A stretch of 35,819 nt of DNA from Streptococcus saliviloxodontae (GCF_016908655.1 NZ_JAFBEI010000026.1:1-35819); one strand, 5' to 3'. Numbered from the stretch's first letter, positions 1 to 8,223 are shown. Numbers and translations: made by a program. The notes: generated from the letters alone by a model not told the origin.

Positions 1-147
1 TTTTCATTATAAGTCATGTGGGACTTTTTGCATACCGTCAAAAAGCCCTACAATATCTGAATGAGATTTACCCACTACAGAAATTATAGAGCCCTATTTG
101 GTTGAGGCTATTTTTATTATGGCTTCGAGCTAGTCTTTCTCTTGGAG

Positions 148-179
148 AAAAATAAGAAAACCACCAGTTATGCTGGTGG
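148..179 (-). terminator. Terminator of mntE
   Basis: An inverted repeat CCACCAG / CTGGTGG (161-167 and 173-179) with a 5-nt loop is followed, on the minus strand, by a U-rich tract (148-160). It lies about 20 nt past the stop codon of the minus-strand exporter gene. Bases 1-147 contain nothing I can identify. Confidence 0.8.
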
Positions 180-198
180 CTGAGCTTAGAGATTCCAT

Positions 199-1401
199 TT
201 ATTTTTCTTGAGTTGATTTAGGAGTTATTTGATGATAAAGTAGATACCATTCTTCGTTACGACGCCAGATGCTGGTATGCAGGCAATTTTCAAGTTCGTA
301 GCTGATTAATTTGGTTTTTTGACTGACAGATTCCATCTTAAAATGGGTAAAGTCATTATGGAAATGCCTATCGTTTTCAATCGTTTCAGTCTTATTACGT
401 TTAACTCCAAATTCGTCAATACCATAGAAGTCTTCGGCAAGGAGGAGTTGGTAATCTGGTATCTTTGATAAAATCATTTTTTCGTTTTTGAAGAGCTTTT
501 TAAGAACATTTCCAAAGACTTCATCTTCTGGAATGGCAGATGGCTCAACATGGATATCAATGTCATAGACTGAGAATCGTTTGCTCAAGAGTTCTTCAAC
601 TTGTTCCGTTATTTCATGACTTTCATAAACTGAGAGGTCGGGGTTCATTTCTAAGACAATATCAAGATAGATATTGCTTCCGTAGGTACGTCCTCTTTGG
701 GATTTGACGCGTGTAATTTTTGGGATTTCAAGAATTGCTTTTTCGTACTGTTTGAGTTGCTTGTCATCAAAACCATCTGATAGACTGAAGGTAGCTTCCA
801 TGAAGATTTCATAGGCTGTTTTTAGAATCAAATACGTAATGATGATGGCAACAATCTTATCAAGGATTGGAAGATTTAAAGAGGCGGCTACGATAGCAAC
901 GGATGTCCCTAGAGATGTCAAAGCATCTGAAAGATTGTCTTTTGCTGCTGCGACTAGGGCACTGGATTTCACTTTTTTAGATAGCTGTTTGTTATAAAAA
1001 TAAACAGCAAACATGACTAGGGCTGAAATCAATCCAACGAGAGCTCCAAGTGGATCAATCTCAGTATTCTCTTGAGATAGAATCTTTTGAACTGTTTGAA
1101 TCAGAACTTGGAAACCGACGATAAACATGATAAATGATGTGATCAAGCTTGAAAGATCTTCTATTTTCCAATGTCCGAATTTATGGTCTTCATCTGCGGG
1201 TTGACTGGCCAGATGAAGTCCAATCAGGAGGGCGATATTTCCTACAATATCCGACAAGTTATTAAAACCGTCAGCGGTTAGAGATGCTGAGTTTAATAGA
1301 TAGCCGGCACCAAGTTTGGATAGTGAGAGGGCTAGATAAGCGATAATACTTATTATAGGGCCTCTTTTAGCTAATCTGAGATTATCAGATGGGGTTGACA
1401 T
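199..1401 (-). CDS. mntE: Manganese/cation efflux protein, CDF family (MntE-like)
   Basis: A cation diffusion facilitator of 400 aa that would export divalent metal across the cytoplasmic membrane in exchange for protons. The metal-site motifs are visible: ADGFNNLSD (residues 43-51) and HKFGHWKIED (73-82), within a block of about six membrane helices (roughly 13-210). A cytoplasmic ferredoxin-like CDF domain follows (about 215-295), then a C-terminal extension of about 100 residues that looks like a small alpha/beta (NTF2-like) domain. The sequence resembles, from memory, pneumococcal MntE throughout, including this extension, so Mn(II) is the likely substrate. I chose the ATG at 1401 because AAGGAG lies 6 nt upstream; an in-frame ATG at 1422 overlaps the ribosome site and is less likely. 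It is the last gene of the minus-strand group and has its own terminator. Confidence 0.85.
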   Translation of the reverse strand: MSTPSDNLRLAKRGPIISIIAYLALSLSKLGAGYLLNSASLTADGFNNLSDIVGNIALLIGLHLASQPADEDHKFGHWKIEDLSSLITSFIMFIVGFQVLIQTVQKILSQENTEIDPLGALVGLISALVMFAVYFYNKQLSKKVKSSALVAAAKDNLSDALTSLGTSVAIVAASLNLPILDKIVAIIITYLILKTAYEIFMEATFSLSDGFDDKQLKQYEKAILEIPKITRVKSQRGRTYGSNIYLDIVLEMNPDLSVYESHEITEQVEELLSKRFSVYDIDIHVEPSAIPEDEVFGNVLKKLFKNEKMILSKIPDYQLLLAEDFYGIDEFGVKRNKTETIENDRHFHNDFTHFKMESVSQKTKLISYELENCLHTSIWRRNEEWYLLYHQITPKSTQEK

Positions 1402-1452
1402 AATATTCTCCTTTTTAAGCAATTCTTTTTATTATATCACTTTTTAGTAAAC

Positions 1453-1479
1453 AAAAAAAGCTGTTGGTCAGCTTTTTTG
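1453..1479 (-). terminator. Terminator of the downstream agcS copy (bidirectional)
   Basis: AAAAAAGCTG / CAGCTTTTTT with loop TTGGT immediately follows the stop codon of the minus-strand symporter gene. Because A- and T-runs flank both arms it could act in either direction. Confidence 0.85.
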
Positions 1480-1480
1480 T

Positions 1481-2806
1481 TTATTTATTGAAATAGGCTT
1501 TCGTTTCTTTAATCACAATAGGTGATAGGAACAGAAGGGCGATAAGGTTAGGAAAGGCCATAAGCCCGTTAACGATATCAGCAATTACCCAAATAGTTTC
1601 CAAACTGATGTAGCCTCCAAGGCCAACCATAGCAACGAAAATAATACGGTACACTGGGATTGCTTTTGTTCCAAAGAGGAATTCGAAGCATTTTTCGCCA
1701 TAATAGCCCCATCCAAGGATAGTTGTGAAGGCAAAGAGAATAAGGCTGATTGTCAGAGCCCAGACACCAAAATCACCAAATACGGTTGAGAAGGCTGATT
1801 GTGTCAAGCTAGCCCCGTTGAGGTCTGTAGACCATTGACCGGTAACAATAATAGCAAGTCCAGTCATCGTACAGATGATGATAGTATCGATGAACGTTCC
1901 TGTCATTGATACTAGACCTTGTTCAACAGGTTCTTCTGTCTTTGCGGCTGCAGCAGCGATTGGTGCAGAACCGAGTCCAGATTCATTAGAGAAGACTCCA
2001 CGTGCGATACCTGATTGGATAGCAACCATTATAGTAGCTCCGGCGAATCCCCCAGTAGCAGCCTGACCAGTAAAGGCAGACTTAAGAACTAATAGAAGGC
2101 TTGGCAGGAGGTTGTTCCAATTGACAAGAAGGACAGTCAAGGCAGCAAGGATATAAACAATCGCCATAAATGGAACGATTTTTTCAGAAACCTTTGAGAT
2201 AGACTGGATACCGCCGAAAATAATGATAGCAACGATGATCGCTAAAACGATACTAACGATTTGAGGGGATAATCCGAGCGAATTTTTCAGAGAATCAGTA
2301 ATGGAATTAACTTGTGTAAAGGTACCTGATCCGAAGATGGCAACCATAACACCAAAGACAGAAAAGAGTACAGCTAACCATTTCCATTTTTGTCCCATTC
2401 CGTTGGTGATATAGTACATAGGACCACCGGCGATTTCGCCTTTATCATCAACCGTACGGTATTTAATGGCGAGGACACCTTCAGCGTACTTAGTTGCCAT
2501 ACCAAAGAAAGCAGCTACCCACATCCAAAAGAGGGCACCTGGACCTCCGAGTTTGATAGCCGTAGCTACTCCGACGATATTTCCGGTTCCGACGGTTGCT
2601 GCAAGTGCAGTAGCAAGTGCAGCGAAACTTGAAATATCTCCTTCGCCAGCATTATCACTGGTAAAAATGAGTTTGAGTGCTTTTGGTAATTTGACGACTT
2701 GTAAGAGGTTAAGTCGTGTTGAAAGATAAATTCCAGTCCCAACTAAGAGTACTAGAAGTGGTGGACCCCAGACAAAAGTGTCCAGAGTTGATAAAAAGTT
2801 ATACAT
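1481..2806 (-). CDS. agcS: Alanine/glycine:cation symporter, AgcS (AlsT) family, copy 1
   Basis: An integral membrane carrier of 441 aa that would import alanine or glycine with Na+ or H+. It has the family's usual length and ten or so hydrophobic segments. The motifs GDISSFAALATALAATVGTGNI (near residues 60-80), FWMWVAAFFGMATKYAE and GVFSNESGLGSAPIAAAAAKT are typical of AgcS. The start at 2806 is set by GAGGAG 6 nt upstream; an in-frame ATG at 2833 has no ribosome site. It is a close paralogue of the next gene upstream (2991-4319), the two proteins being colinear over the whole length and mostly identical in the core, so this is a tandem duplication. Unlike its neighbour it has no riboswitch but its own near-consensus promoter at 2841-2870. 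The substrate (Ala versus Gly, or D-Ala) cannot be told from sequence. Confidence 0.9.
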   Translation of the reverse strand: MYNFLSTLDTFVWGPPLLVLLVGTGIYLSTRLNLLQVVKLPKALKLIFTSDNAGEGDISSFAALATALAATVGTGNIVGVATAIKLGGPGALFWMWVAAFFGMATKYAEGVLAIKYRTVDDKGEIAGGPMYYITNGMGQKWKWLAVLFSVFGVMVAIFGSGTFTQVNSITDSLKNSLGLSPQIVSIVLAIIVAIIIFGGIQSISKVSEKIVPFMAIVYILAALTVLLVNWNNLLPSLLLVLKSAFTGQAATGGFAGATIMVAIQSGIARGVFSNESGLGSAPIAAAAAKTEEPVEQGLVSMTGTFIDTIIICTMTGLAIIVTGQWSTDLNGASLTQSAFSTVFGDFGVWALTISLILFAFTTILGWGYYGEKCFEFLFGTKAIPVYRIIFVAMVGLGGYISLETIWVIADIVNGLMAFPNLIALLFLSPIVIKETKAYFNK

Positions 2807-2840
2807 GTTAAACTCCTCAAAAAATAATAACAACCTATCT

Positions 2841-2870
2841 ATTATATGTTACATCAAAGTAATTTGTCAA
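2841..2870 (-). promoter_or_regulatory. Promoter of agcS copy 1 with flanking TGTTACAT repeats
   Basis: On the minus strand TTGACA (2865-2870) and TATAAT (2841-2846) are both perfect consensus, spaced 18 nt. The octamer TGTTACAT (plus-strand reading) occurs twice, at 2847-2854 inside the spacer and at 2875-2882 just upstream of the -35, 28 nt apart, which could be a regulator site. Confidence 0.8.
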
Positions 2871-2937
2871 ACTTTGTTACATAATAAACAACGTCATCAA
2901 GAAATTAAAAAGAGAGACAACAATCAGTAATTGGGGG

Positions 2938-2974
2938 ATAAAAAAGAGCCTGAGACTAATGTTGTCTCAAACTC
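2938..2974 (-). terminator. Terminator of agcS copy 2
   Basis: TGAGAC / GTCTCA (2951-2956 and 2964-2969), extended by GAG/CTC arms, is followed on the minus strand by CTCTTTTTTATC. It lies just past the stop codon of the upstream symporter and separates the two symporter transcripts. Confidence 0.8.
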
Positions 2975-2990
2975 GTGTTATAGGAGTCGT

Positions 2991-4319
2991 TTAACGATGA
3001 CGATCGAAGTAAGATTTTGTTTCTTTGATAATCACTGGTGATAAGAAGAGAAGGGCAATAAGATTAGGTAGAGCCATGAGTCCGTTAACAATATCGGCAA
3101 CGATCCAAATAAGGTCTAGGCTGAGGAAGCCACCTAAGGCTACCATGATGACGAAAATGCTACGGTAAGCAGTGATCCCTTTAGTTCCAAATAGAAACTC
3201 AAAGCAACGTTCACCGTAGTAAGACCATCCTAGAATAGTTGTGAATGCAAAGAGGACTAGGGAGATAGTAAGCGCTAGGCTTCCGATATCTCCAAAGACA
3301 GAAGCAAATGCTGCTTGTGTTAGAGGGGCTCCTTGAAGGTCGCCAGTCCATTGATTGGTAACAAGGATTGAAAGTCCGGTAAGTGTACAGATGATGATAG
3401 TATCAATAAAGGTACCTGTCATTGAAATCAAACCTTGTTCAACAGGTTCGTTTGTTTTAGCGGCCGCAGCAGCGATTGGTGCAGATCCAAGCCCAGATTC
3501 GTTAGAGAAGACCCCACGTGCAATCCCTTTTTGAATAGCTTCTTTGACAGTTGCACCCACAAAGCCACCGACTGCAGCAGCTGGTGTGAAGGCACTTTCA
3601 ATAACCAAACCTAATGTTGGTAAAATCTTGTCCCAGTTAAGTCCGATAACAATTAGCGCTGCCAGAATATAGAGACCAGCCATGAATGGGACCACTTTTT
3701 CAGAGACTTTTGAAATCGATTGAATACCACCGAAAATGATGATGGCTACGATAATCGCGATGAGAATACTGACGATTTGTGGTGACCATCCAAAACTGTT
3801 TTGAAGTGCTGAAGTGATCGAATTGACCTGAGAGAAGGTACCGATACCTAACCATGCCACAAGAACGCCAAAGACTGCAAAGAGTACAGCTAACCATTTC
3901 CATTGTTGTCCCATACCGTTTGTAATATAGTACATAGGACCACCTGAGACATCTCCGTTGGCATCTTTTGAACGATATTTGATAGCAAGAAGCCCTTCAG
4001 CGTATTTTGTTGCCATACCAAAGAAGGCAGCAACCCACATCCAGAAGAGGGCGCCAGGTCCACCTGTTTTAATAGCAGTAGCAACCCCAACGATATTTCC
4101 AGTTCCGACAGTTGCTGCTAGAGCTGTTGCAAGTGCGGCGAAACTTGAAATATCACCTTCACCCTTATCTTCAGTAAAAATGAGCTTGAAGGCACGAGGT
4201 AGTTTAGTAACCTGTAATAATCCCAAACGAAGGCTGAGGTAAATCCCTGTTCCGACTAAGAGAATCAGAAGGGGAGGACCCCAGACAAAATTATCAAGTG
4301 CGGTAAAAAAAGCAACCAT
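2991..4319 (-). CDS. agcS: Alanine/glycine:cation symporter, AgcS family, copy 2 (glycine-riboswitch controlled)
   Basis: A 442-aa AgcS carrier with the same motifs as its downstream paralogue: GDISSFAALATALAATVG, GNIVGVATAIKTGGPGALF and RGVFSNESGLGSAPIAAAAA. The start is supported by AAAGGAG about 10 nt upstream. A tandem glycine riboswitch lies in its leader, which strongly suggests glycine (with or without alanine) as substrate. The C-terminus ends in a basic FDRHR tail. Its paralogue differs mainly in the mid-protein loops and in gene control. Confidence 0.92.
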   Translation of the reverse strand: MVAFFTALDNFVWGPPLLILLVGTGIYLSLRLGLLQVTKLPRAFKLIFTEDKGEGDISSFAALATALAATVGTGNIVGVATAIKTGGPGALFWMWVAAFFGMATKYAEGLLAIKYRSKDANGDVSGGPMYYITNGMGQQWKWLAVLFAVFGVLVAWLGIGTFSQVNSITSALQNSFGWSPQIVSILIAIIVAIIIFGGIQSISKVSEKVVPFMAGLYILAALIVIGLNWDKILPTLGLVIESAFTPAAAVGGFVGATVKEAIQKGIARGVFSNESGLGSAPIAAAAAKTNEPVEQGLISMTGTFIDTIIICTLTGLSILVTNQWTGDLQGAPLTQAAFASVFGDIGSLALTISLVLFAFTTILGWSYYGERCFEFLFGTKGITAYRSIFVIMVALGGFLSLDLIWIVADIVNGLMALPNLIALLFLSPVIIKETKSYFDRHR

Positions 4320-4349
4320 AGATGGTAATCTCCTTTGTGAATGAGCGCT

Positions 4350-4378
4350 AAAAAAGAGGCTCTTACGCGAAGAACCCC
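4350..4378 (-). terminator. Riboswitch-controlled intrinsic terminator before agcS copy 2
   Basis: On the minus strand GGGGTTCTT / AAGAGCCTC (4370-4378 and 4356-4364) forms a 9-bp stem with loop CGCGT and is followed by six U (4350-4355). It sits about 30 nt upstream of the start codon, between the glycine aptamers and the ribosome site, so it is the likely switching terminator. Confidence 0.85.
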
Positions 4379-4386
4379 TGGAGATG

Positions 4387-4507
4387 AGATAAAAAGTGTT
4401 CGGTAGTCTCGTAACAACAGCCTCGTTGATAGGTACAAAAACGAGTCACCAAAGCAAGACTACCTTGAAAAACGACAGACGTCGTTAATGATCAAACACT
4501 TTTATCT
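4387..4507 (-). promoter_or_regulatory. Structured expression-platform region of the glycine riboswitch
   Basis: Between aptamer 2 and the terminator lie nested inverted repeats: an outer pair 4387-4400 with 4495-4507, an inner pair GGTAGTCT (4402-4409) with AGACTACC (4457-4464), CTCGTT (4422-4427) with AACGAG (4440-4445), and a hairpin AACGAC/GTCGTT (4471-4476 with 4481-4486) followed by U residues on the minus strand. Together they could fold as a multibranch junction. Its role in switching is inferred. Confidence 0.6.
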
Positions 4508-4698
4508 TCTGTCCTTTTGCCTGAGAGATTGAGCGGTGTGCTTTGCCCCTTCGGCGCCTGTAAGTGCAGTAGTTATTAAATAACCCTGCAAGGTCTCTCC
4601 AGAAGTCCGTCCCTTAATCAGTCCCACCTTGAAACAAGGCACCTGAGAGTTTACTCCTTCGGCGAAAGTTATTCTAACTTTCTTCTCCTGATTAACGT
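4506..4698 (-). ncRNA. Tandem glycine riboswitch (two aptamers)
   Basis: Read on the minus strand, aptamer 1 (about 4698-4613) contains AGGAGAAGAAAG, CGCCGAAGGAG and CTCTCAGGTG; aptamer 2 (about 4609-4506) contains CTTCTGGAGAGACC, GGCGCCGAAGGGGC and CTCTCAGGCAAAAGGACAG, closed by a CTTCTG/CAGAAG P1 stem. These are hallmark glycine-riboswitch core elements in the usual tandem order with a short linker. It precedes an AgcS symporter, a known target type. Whether glycine turns expression on or off cannot be read directly; for an importer, OFF is the simplest expectation. Confidence 0.95.
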
Positions 4699-4723
4699 CA
4701 TTCGGTTTAATTTATTTTTTTCT

Positions 4724-4752
4724 ATTTTAATAAAAAAGACGAACTATGTCAA
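4724..4752 (-). promoter_or_regulatory. Promoter of the glycine riboswitch-agcS transcript
   Basis: On the minus strand TTGACA (4747-4752) and TAAAAT (4724-4729) are spaced exactly 17 nt and lie about 25 nt upstream of aptamer 1. Confidence 0.8.
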
Positions 4753-4876
4753 ATGATTTTTCTATTTAATTCGTATATTACCTAAAAATATTTTTTTGAT
4801 AGTTTTATCTATCGGATGTGGAAGCGTTTTTAGTTATTCTGTCTATGGGTCAAAAGGAGCATAATCTTTCAAAACG

Positions 4877-4885
4877 TGATACAAT
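4877..4885 (+). promoter_or_regulatory. Probable extended -10 promoter of pcrA
   Basis: TGATACAAT is an extended -10 element. No clear -35 is visible, as is common for TG-extended promoters. It would give a leader of roughly 90 nt for pcrA. Confidence 0.55.
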
Positions 4886-4929
4886 AGACTAGCATGAGAA
4901 ATGACAATTAGAGAGGAACTCTGAACTTG

Positions 4930-4963
4930 GCATGATTAGTTTATGGCTTATCATGCGCTTTTT
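4930..4963 (+). terminator. Terminator-like hairpin in the pcrA leader
   Basis: GCATGAT (4930-4936) pairs with ATCATGC (4950-4956), followed by GC and five T. It lies between the presumed promoter and the ribosome site, so it may be an attenuator. A second GCATGA at 4892-4897 could compete for the same partner. Confidence 0.5.
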
Positions 4964-4981
4964 ATGTTCTAGGTAATGAAG

Positions 4982-7294
4982 ATGAATCCCTTATTAAATG
5001 GAATGAATGATAGGCAGGCAGAAGCTGTCCAAACAACTGAAGGCCCCCTTTTGATTATGGCGGGAGCTGGTTCGGGTAAGACACGTGTTTTGACCCATCG
5101 TATCGCTTATTTAATTGATGAAAAGATGGTCAATCCTTGGAATATCCTAGCGATTACCTTTACCAATAAGGCTGCTCGTGAAATGCGTGAGCGTGCCATG
5201 GCACTCAATCCAGCTACTGAAGATACCTTGATCGCGACTTTTCATAGTATGTGTGTCCGTATCTTGCGTCGTGAGGCAGACCATATCGGTTATAATCGTA
5301 ATTTCACTATTGTTGATCCAGGTGAGCAACGCACACTGATGAAGCGTATCCTGAAAGCCATGAATCTCGATCCTAAAAAATGGAATGAGCGCTCGATTTT
5401 AGGAACGATTTCAAATGCTAAGAACGACCTTTTGGATGAAGTTGGTTATGAAAATCAAGCTGGCGATATGTATACGCAAATAGTCGCTAAGTGCTATAAA
5501 GCCTATCAAGAAGAGTTGCGTCGCTCGGAGGCTATGGATTTTGATGATTTGATTATGATGACACTTCGTTTATTTGATCAACATCCTGATGTTTTGGCTT
5601 ACTACCAACAACGCTATCAGTATATCCATGTGGATGAGTATCAGGATACTAACCATGCTCAGTATCAGTTGGTTAAACTCTTGGCTTCACGCTTTAAAAA
5701 CATCTGTGTGGTGGGTGACGCTGACCAGTCAATCTATGGTTGGCGTGGTGCAGACATGCAAAATATCTTGGACTTTGAAAAGGACTATCCAGAAGCTAAA
5801 GTGGTCCTTCTAGAGGAAAACTACCGTTCGACGAAGAAAATCCTACAAGCAGCCAACGACGTCATCAATAATAACCGTAATCGCCGTCCTAAGAAACTCT
5901 GGACACAGAACGACGATGGGGAACAGTTGGTTTATTATCGTGCCAATGACGAACGTGATGAGGCTGTTTTTGTAGCGTCAACGATCACTAACATTGTGCG
6001 TGAAATGGGCAAGAACTTTAAAGATTTTGCCGTTCTCTACCGTACCAATGCCCAATCGCGTACGATTGAGGAAGCTCTTCTTAAGTCGAATATTCCTTAT
6101 ACCATGGTTGGTGGTACTAAGTTCTACAGCCGTAAAGAGATCCGAGATGTTATCTCCTACCTTAATATCATCGCCAACCCAGCTGACAATATTTCCTTTG
6201 AGCGTATCATCAACGAACCTAAGCGTGGCGTTGGTCCAGGTACCTTGGAGAAAATCAGAGTTTTTGCTTATGAGCAGAATATGAGCCTCATGGATGCTTC
6301 GGCAGATATCATGCTCTCTCCACTCAAAGGAAAAGCAGCACAGGCTGTCTATGAGCTCGCTCATCTCCTGTTAAATCTGCGAGATAGACTGGATGGCATG
6401 ACCATTACAGAGATTGTTAGCGTTGTCCTTGATAAGACAGGTTACCTAGATGCTCTAAAAATCCAAAATACCTTGGAAAGTCAAGCTCGTATTGAAAATA
6501 TTGAAGAGTTTCTTTCGGTAACCAAGAACTTTGATGATACCAACGACGACGGACCTGCTGATGAGTCAGGTTTGGACAAACTCAGCCGTTTCTTGAATGA
6601 CCTAGCTCTTATTGCAGATACGGATGACGGTCAGGTTGAGTCAGCTGAGGTCACCTTAATGACGCTTCATGCGGCAAAGGGTCTTGAGTTTCCGGTTGTC
6701 TTTTTGATTGGTATGGAAGAGGGTGTCTTTCCCCTATCACGCGCAGCAGAAGATCCAGATGAGTTAGAAGAAGAGCGTCGTCTGGCTTATGTTGGGATCA
6801 CACGTGCTGAAGAGATTCTCTTTATGACCAATGCCAATACACGGACCCTCTTTGGTAAAACAAATTACAACCGTCCAACGCGTTTCCTACGAGAAATTTC
6901 GGAAGATTTATTGACTTATCAAGGTTTGGCACGCCCTGCCAACTCATCATTTGGTGTCAAATACACCAAGGAACAACCAACTCAGTTTGGTCAAGGGATG
7001 AGCCTGTCCCAGGCGCTTCAGGCTCGTAAGTCTCAGGCACAACCTCGCTCTGCTGCTCAGCCATTTGCCCAGAGTGCTTCTAAGTCTGCCCCGCTACCTT
7101 TTGGAAGAAATGCTGGTGCAGAGAAAACGGAGGTCGCTTGGCAGATTGGGGATATCGCCCACCACAGAAAATGGGGAGATGGTACAGTCCTTGAAGTGAC
7201 AGGAAGTGGCAAAACTCAGGAACTCAAAATCAAATTCCCAGAAGTTGGCCTTAAAAAGCTGCTAGCCAGCGTCGCACCAATAGAAAAGAAATAA
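4982..7294 (+). CDS. pcrA: ATP-dependent DNA helicase PcrA (UvrD/Rep superfamily 1)
   Basis: A 3'-5' DNA helicase of 770 aa acting in repair and in plasmid replication. The Q-motif LNGMNDRQAEAV is at 5-16, Walker A GAGSGKT at 28-34, and Walker B VDEYQDT at 217-223. Motif III GDADQSIYGWRGAD, motif IV/V TLHAAKGLEFPVVF and motif VI YVGITRAEE follow. The C-terminus (about 710-770, WQIGDIAHHRKWGDGTV) is the Tudor-like PcrA domain that contacts RNA polymerase in relatives. I chose 4982 because AGG is 8 nt upstream; the ATG at 4976 is only 2 nt from it. It is apparently monocistronic. Confidence 0.97.
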   Translation: MNPLLNGMNDRQAEAVQTTEGPLLIMAGAGSGKTRVLTHRIAYLIDEKMVNPWNILAITFTNKAAREMRERAMALNPATEDTLIATFHSMCVRILRREADHIGYNRNFTIVDPGEQRTLMKRILKAMNLDPKKWNERSILGTISNAKNDLLDEVGYENQAGDMYTQIVAKCYKAYQEELRRSEAMDFDDLIMMTLRLFDQHPDVLAYYQQRYQYIHVDEYQDTNHAQYQLVKLLASRFKNICVVGDADQSIYGWRGADMQNILDFEKDYPEAKVVLLEENYRSTKKILQAANDVINNNRNRRPKKLWTQNDDGEQLVYYRANDERDEAVFVASTITNIVREMGKNFKDFAVLYRTNAQSRTIEEALLKSNIPYTMVGGTKFYSRKEIRDVISYLNIIANPADNISFERIINEPKRGVGPGTLEKIRVFAYEQNMSLMDASADIMLSPLKGKAAQAVYELAHLLLNLRDRLDGMTITEIVSVVLDKTGYLDALKIQNTLESQARIENIEEFLSVTKNFDDTNDDGPADESGLDKLSRFLNDLALIADTDDGQVESAEVTLMTLHAAKGLEFPVVFLIGMEEGVFPLSRAAEDPDELEEERRLAYVGITRAEEILFMTNANTRTLFGKTNYNRPTRFLREISEDLLTYQGLARPANSSFGVKYTKEQPTQFGQGMSLSQALQARKSQAQPRSAAQPFAQSASKSAPLPFGRNAGAEKTEVAWQIGDIAHHRKWGDGTVLEVTGSGKTQELKIKFPEVGLKKLLASVAPIEKK

Positions 7295-7302
7295 TAAAGC
7301 GT

Positions 7303-7331
7303 TTGCATTTCTCTTCCACCTATGCTAAAAT
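7303..7331 (+). promoter_or_regulatory. Promoter of the TPP riboswitch-thiE transcript
   Basis: TTGCAT (7303-7308), a 17-nt spacer and TAAAAT (7326-7331), the latter preceded by TGC (extended -10), lie just upstream of the TPP aptamer. Confidence 0.75.
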
Positions 7332-7345
7332 AATAAAAAATAAAA

Positions 7346-7419
7346 ACATTTGGGGTGCCAAAACGGCTGAGATGATACCCATTGAACCTGATGCAGTTAG
7401 GACTGACGAAGGGAAATGT
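7346..7419 (+). ncRNA. TPP riboswitch (THI box) 1, upstream of thiE
   Basis: The aptamer is closed by ACATTT/AAATGT and contains GGGGTGCC, GGCTGAGATGATACCC and AACCTGATG, ending in CGAAGGGAA, all core THI-box elements. Its sequence is almost identical to the second aptamer at 8518-8591. With the terminator at 7483-7514 it should shut off thiE when thiamine diphosphate is abundant. Confidence 0.95.
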
Positions 7420-7482
7420 GCAGACTTGATAGTTGTCGCCTGATTAAGAGATGATTACTATTTTGAGAACTCAGACTGATTG

Positions 7483-7514
7483 AACTCCATTTGACGAAGG
7501 CAAATGGAGTTTTT
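7483..7514 (+). terminator. Terminator of TPP riboswitch 1
   Basis: AACTCCATTTG / CAAATGGAGTT (7483-7493 and 7501-7511) forms an 11-bp stem with a 7-nt loop, followed by Ts. It sits between the aptamer and thiE. Confidence 0.9.
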
Positions 7515-7584
7515 GTATGCTCGGATGTTGGAAAGAGAGGTTAAAGGTCGTTTATTAGTGAGGGTGACTTGATAAGGAGGTTTT

Positions 7585-8223
7585 ATGAGTTTTCAAAAAG
7601 AGACATTACGCTTGTACCTGGTGACGGGTTCTTATGATTTTAGTGAGCAGAGCTTTTTGGATAAGATTGAGCAGGCTTGCCAGTCTGGAGTGACCATGGT
7701 TCAGCTGAGGGAAAAGAAACTGACGACGAGAGCTTTTTATGATTTGGCAATCAAGGTAAAGAAGATAACGGATGCTTACAAGGTTCCACTTTTAATCAAT
7801 GATTGGGTGGAAGTCGCCTTAGCCGTTGATGCAGCAGGTGTTCATATCGGAGATGATGAGCTGCCAGTTTCTTGCGTCCGGCGTTTACTAGGAAAGGACA
7901 AGATTATCGGTGTTTCTGCCAAAACGGTAGATAGGGCCTTGCAGGCGGAGGCAGAAGGAGCGAACTATTTGGGAGTTGGGGCTATATTCCCTACTCAAAC
8001 CAAAGAGACGTCTTTGACGCCCTTGGAACGCTTATCAGAAATAGGAGCAGCTTGCCAGCTTCCTATGGTGGCTATCGGAGGAATTACGTCGGATAATATC
8101 GAAATATTAAAAGACATCCCGATTGCAGGAATTGCTGTGGTTTCTGAAATTATGTTGGCAAGGGACATTGTGCAAAAATGCCAGAATTTACTTAGCGAAC
8201 TGGACAAAAGAGAATTCTTTTAA
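7585..8223 (+). CDS. thiE: Thiamine-phosphate synthase ThiE
   Basis: Joins HMP diphosphate and the thiazole phosphate (HET-P) to give thiamine monophosphate, in the cytoplasm. The 212-aa TIM-barrel protein shows LYLVTG at the N-terminus, VTMVQLREK (diphosphate binding, near residues 36-44), LLINDWVEVALAVDAAGVHIGDDE, then GVGAIFPTQTK and AIGGITSDN. All are characteristic of ThiE. AAGGAGG lies 4 nt upstream of the ATG. It is transcribed alone under its own TPP riboswitch, while the other salvage genes are in a second TPP-controlled unit downstream. Confidence 0.96.
   Translation: MSFQKETLRLYLVTGSYDFSEQSFLDKIEQACQSGVTMVQLREKKLTTRAFYDLAIKVKKITDAYKVPLLINDWVEVALAVDAAGVHIGDDELPVSCVRRLLGKDKIIGVSAKTVDRALQAEAEGANYLGVGAIFPTQTKETSLTPLERLSEIGAACQLPMVAIGGITSDNIEILKDIPIAGIAVVSEIMLARDIVQKCQNLLSELDKREFF

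Noticed and set aside
1875-2729. Plus-strand reading frames opposite the symporter gene
   Set aside because: They lie antisense to a clear AgcS gene, have Ala/Pro-rich or Ser/Asp-rich composition typical of shadow frames, and no ribosome sites.
4796-4816. GATAG/CTATC inverted repeat in the pcrA-agcS intergenic region
   Set aside because: Only 5 bp in AT-rich sequence; no placement relative to a promoter that would give it meaning.
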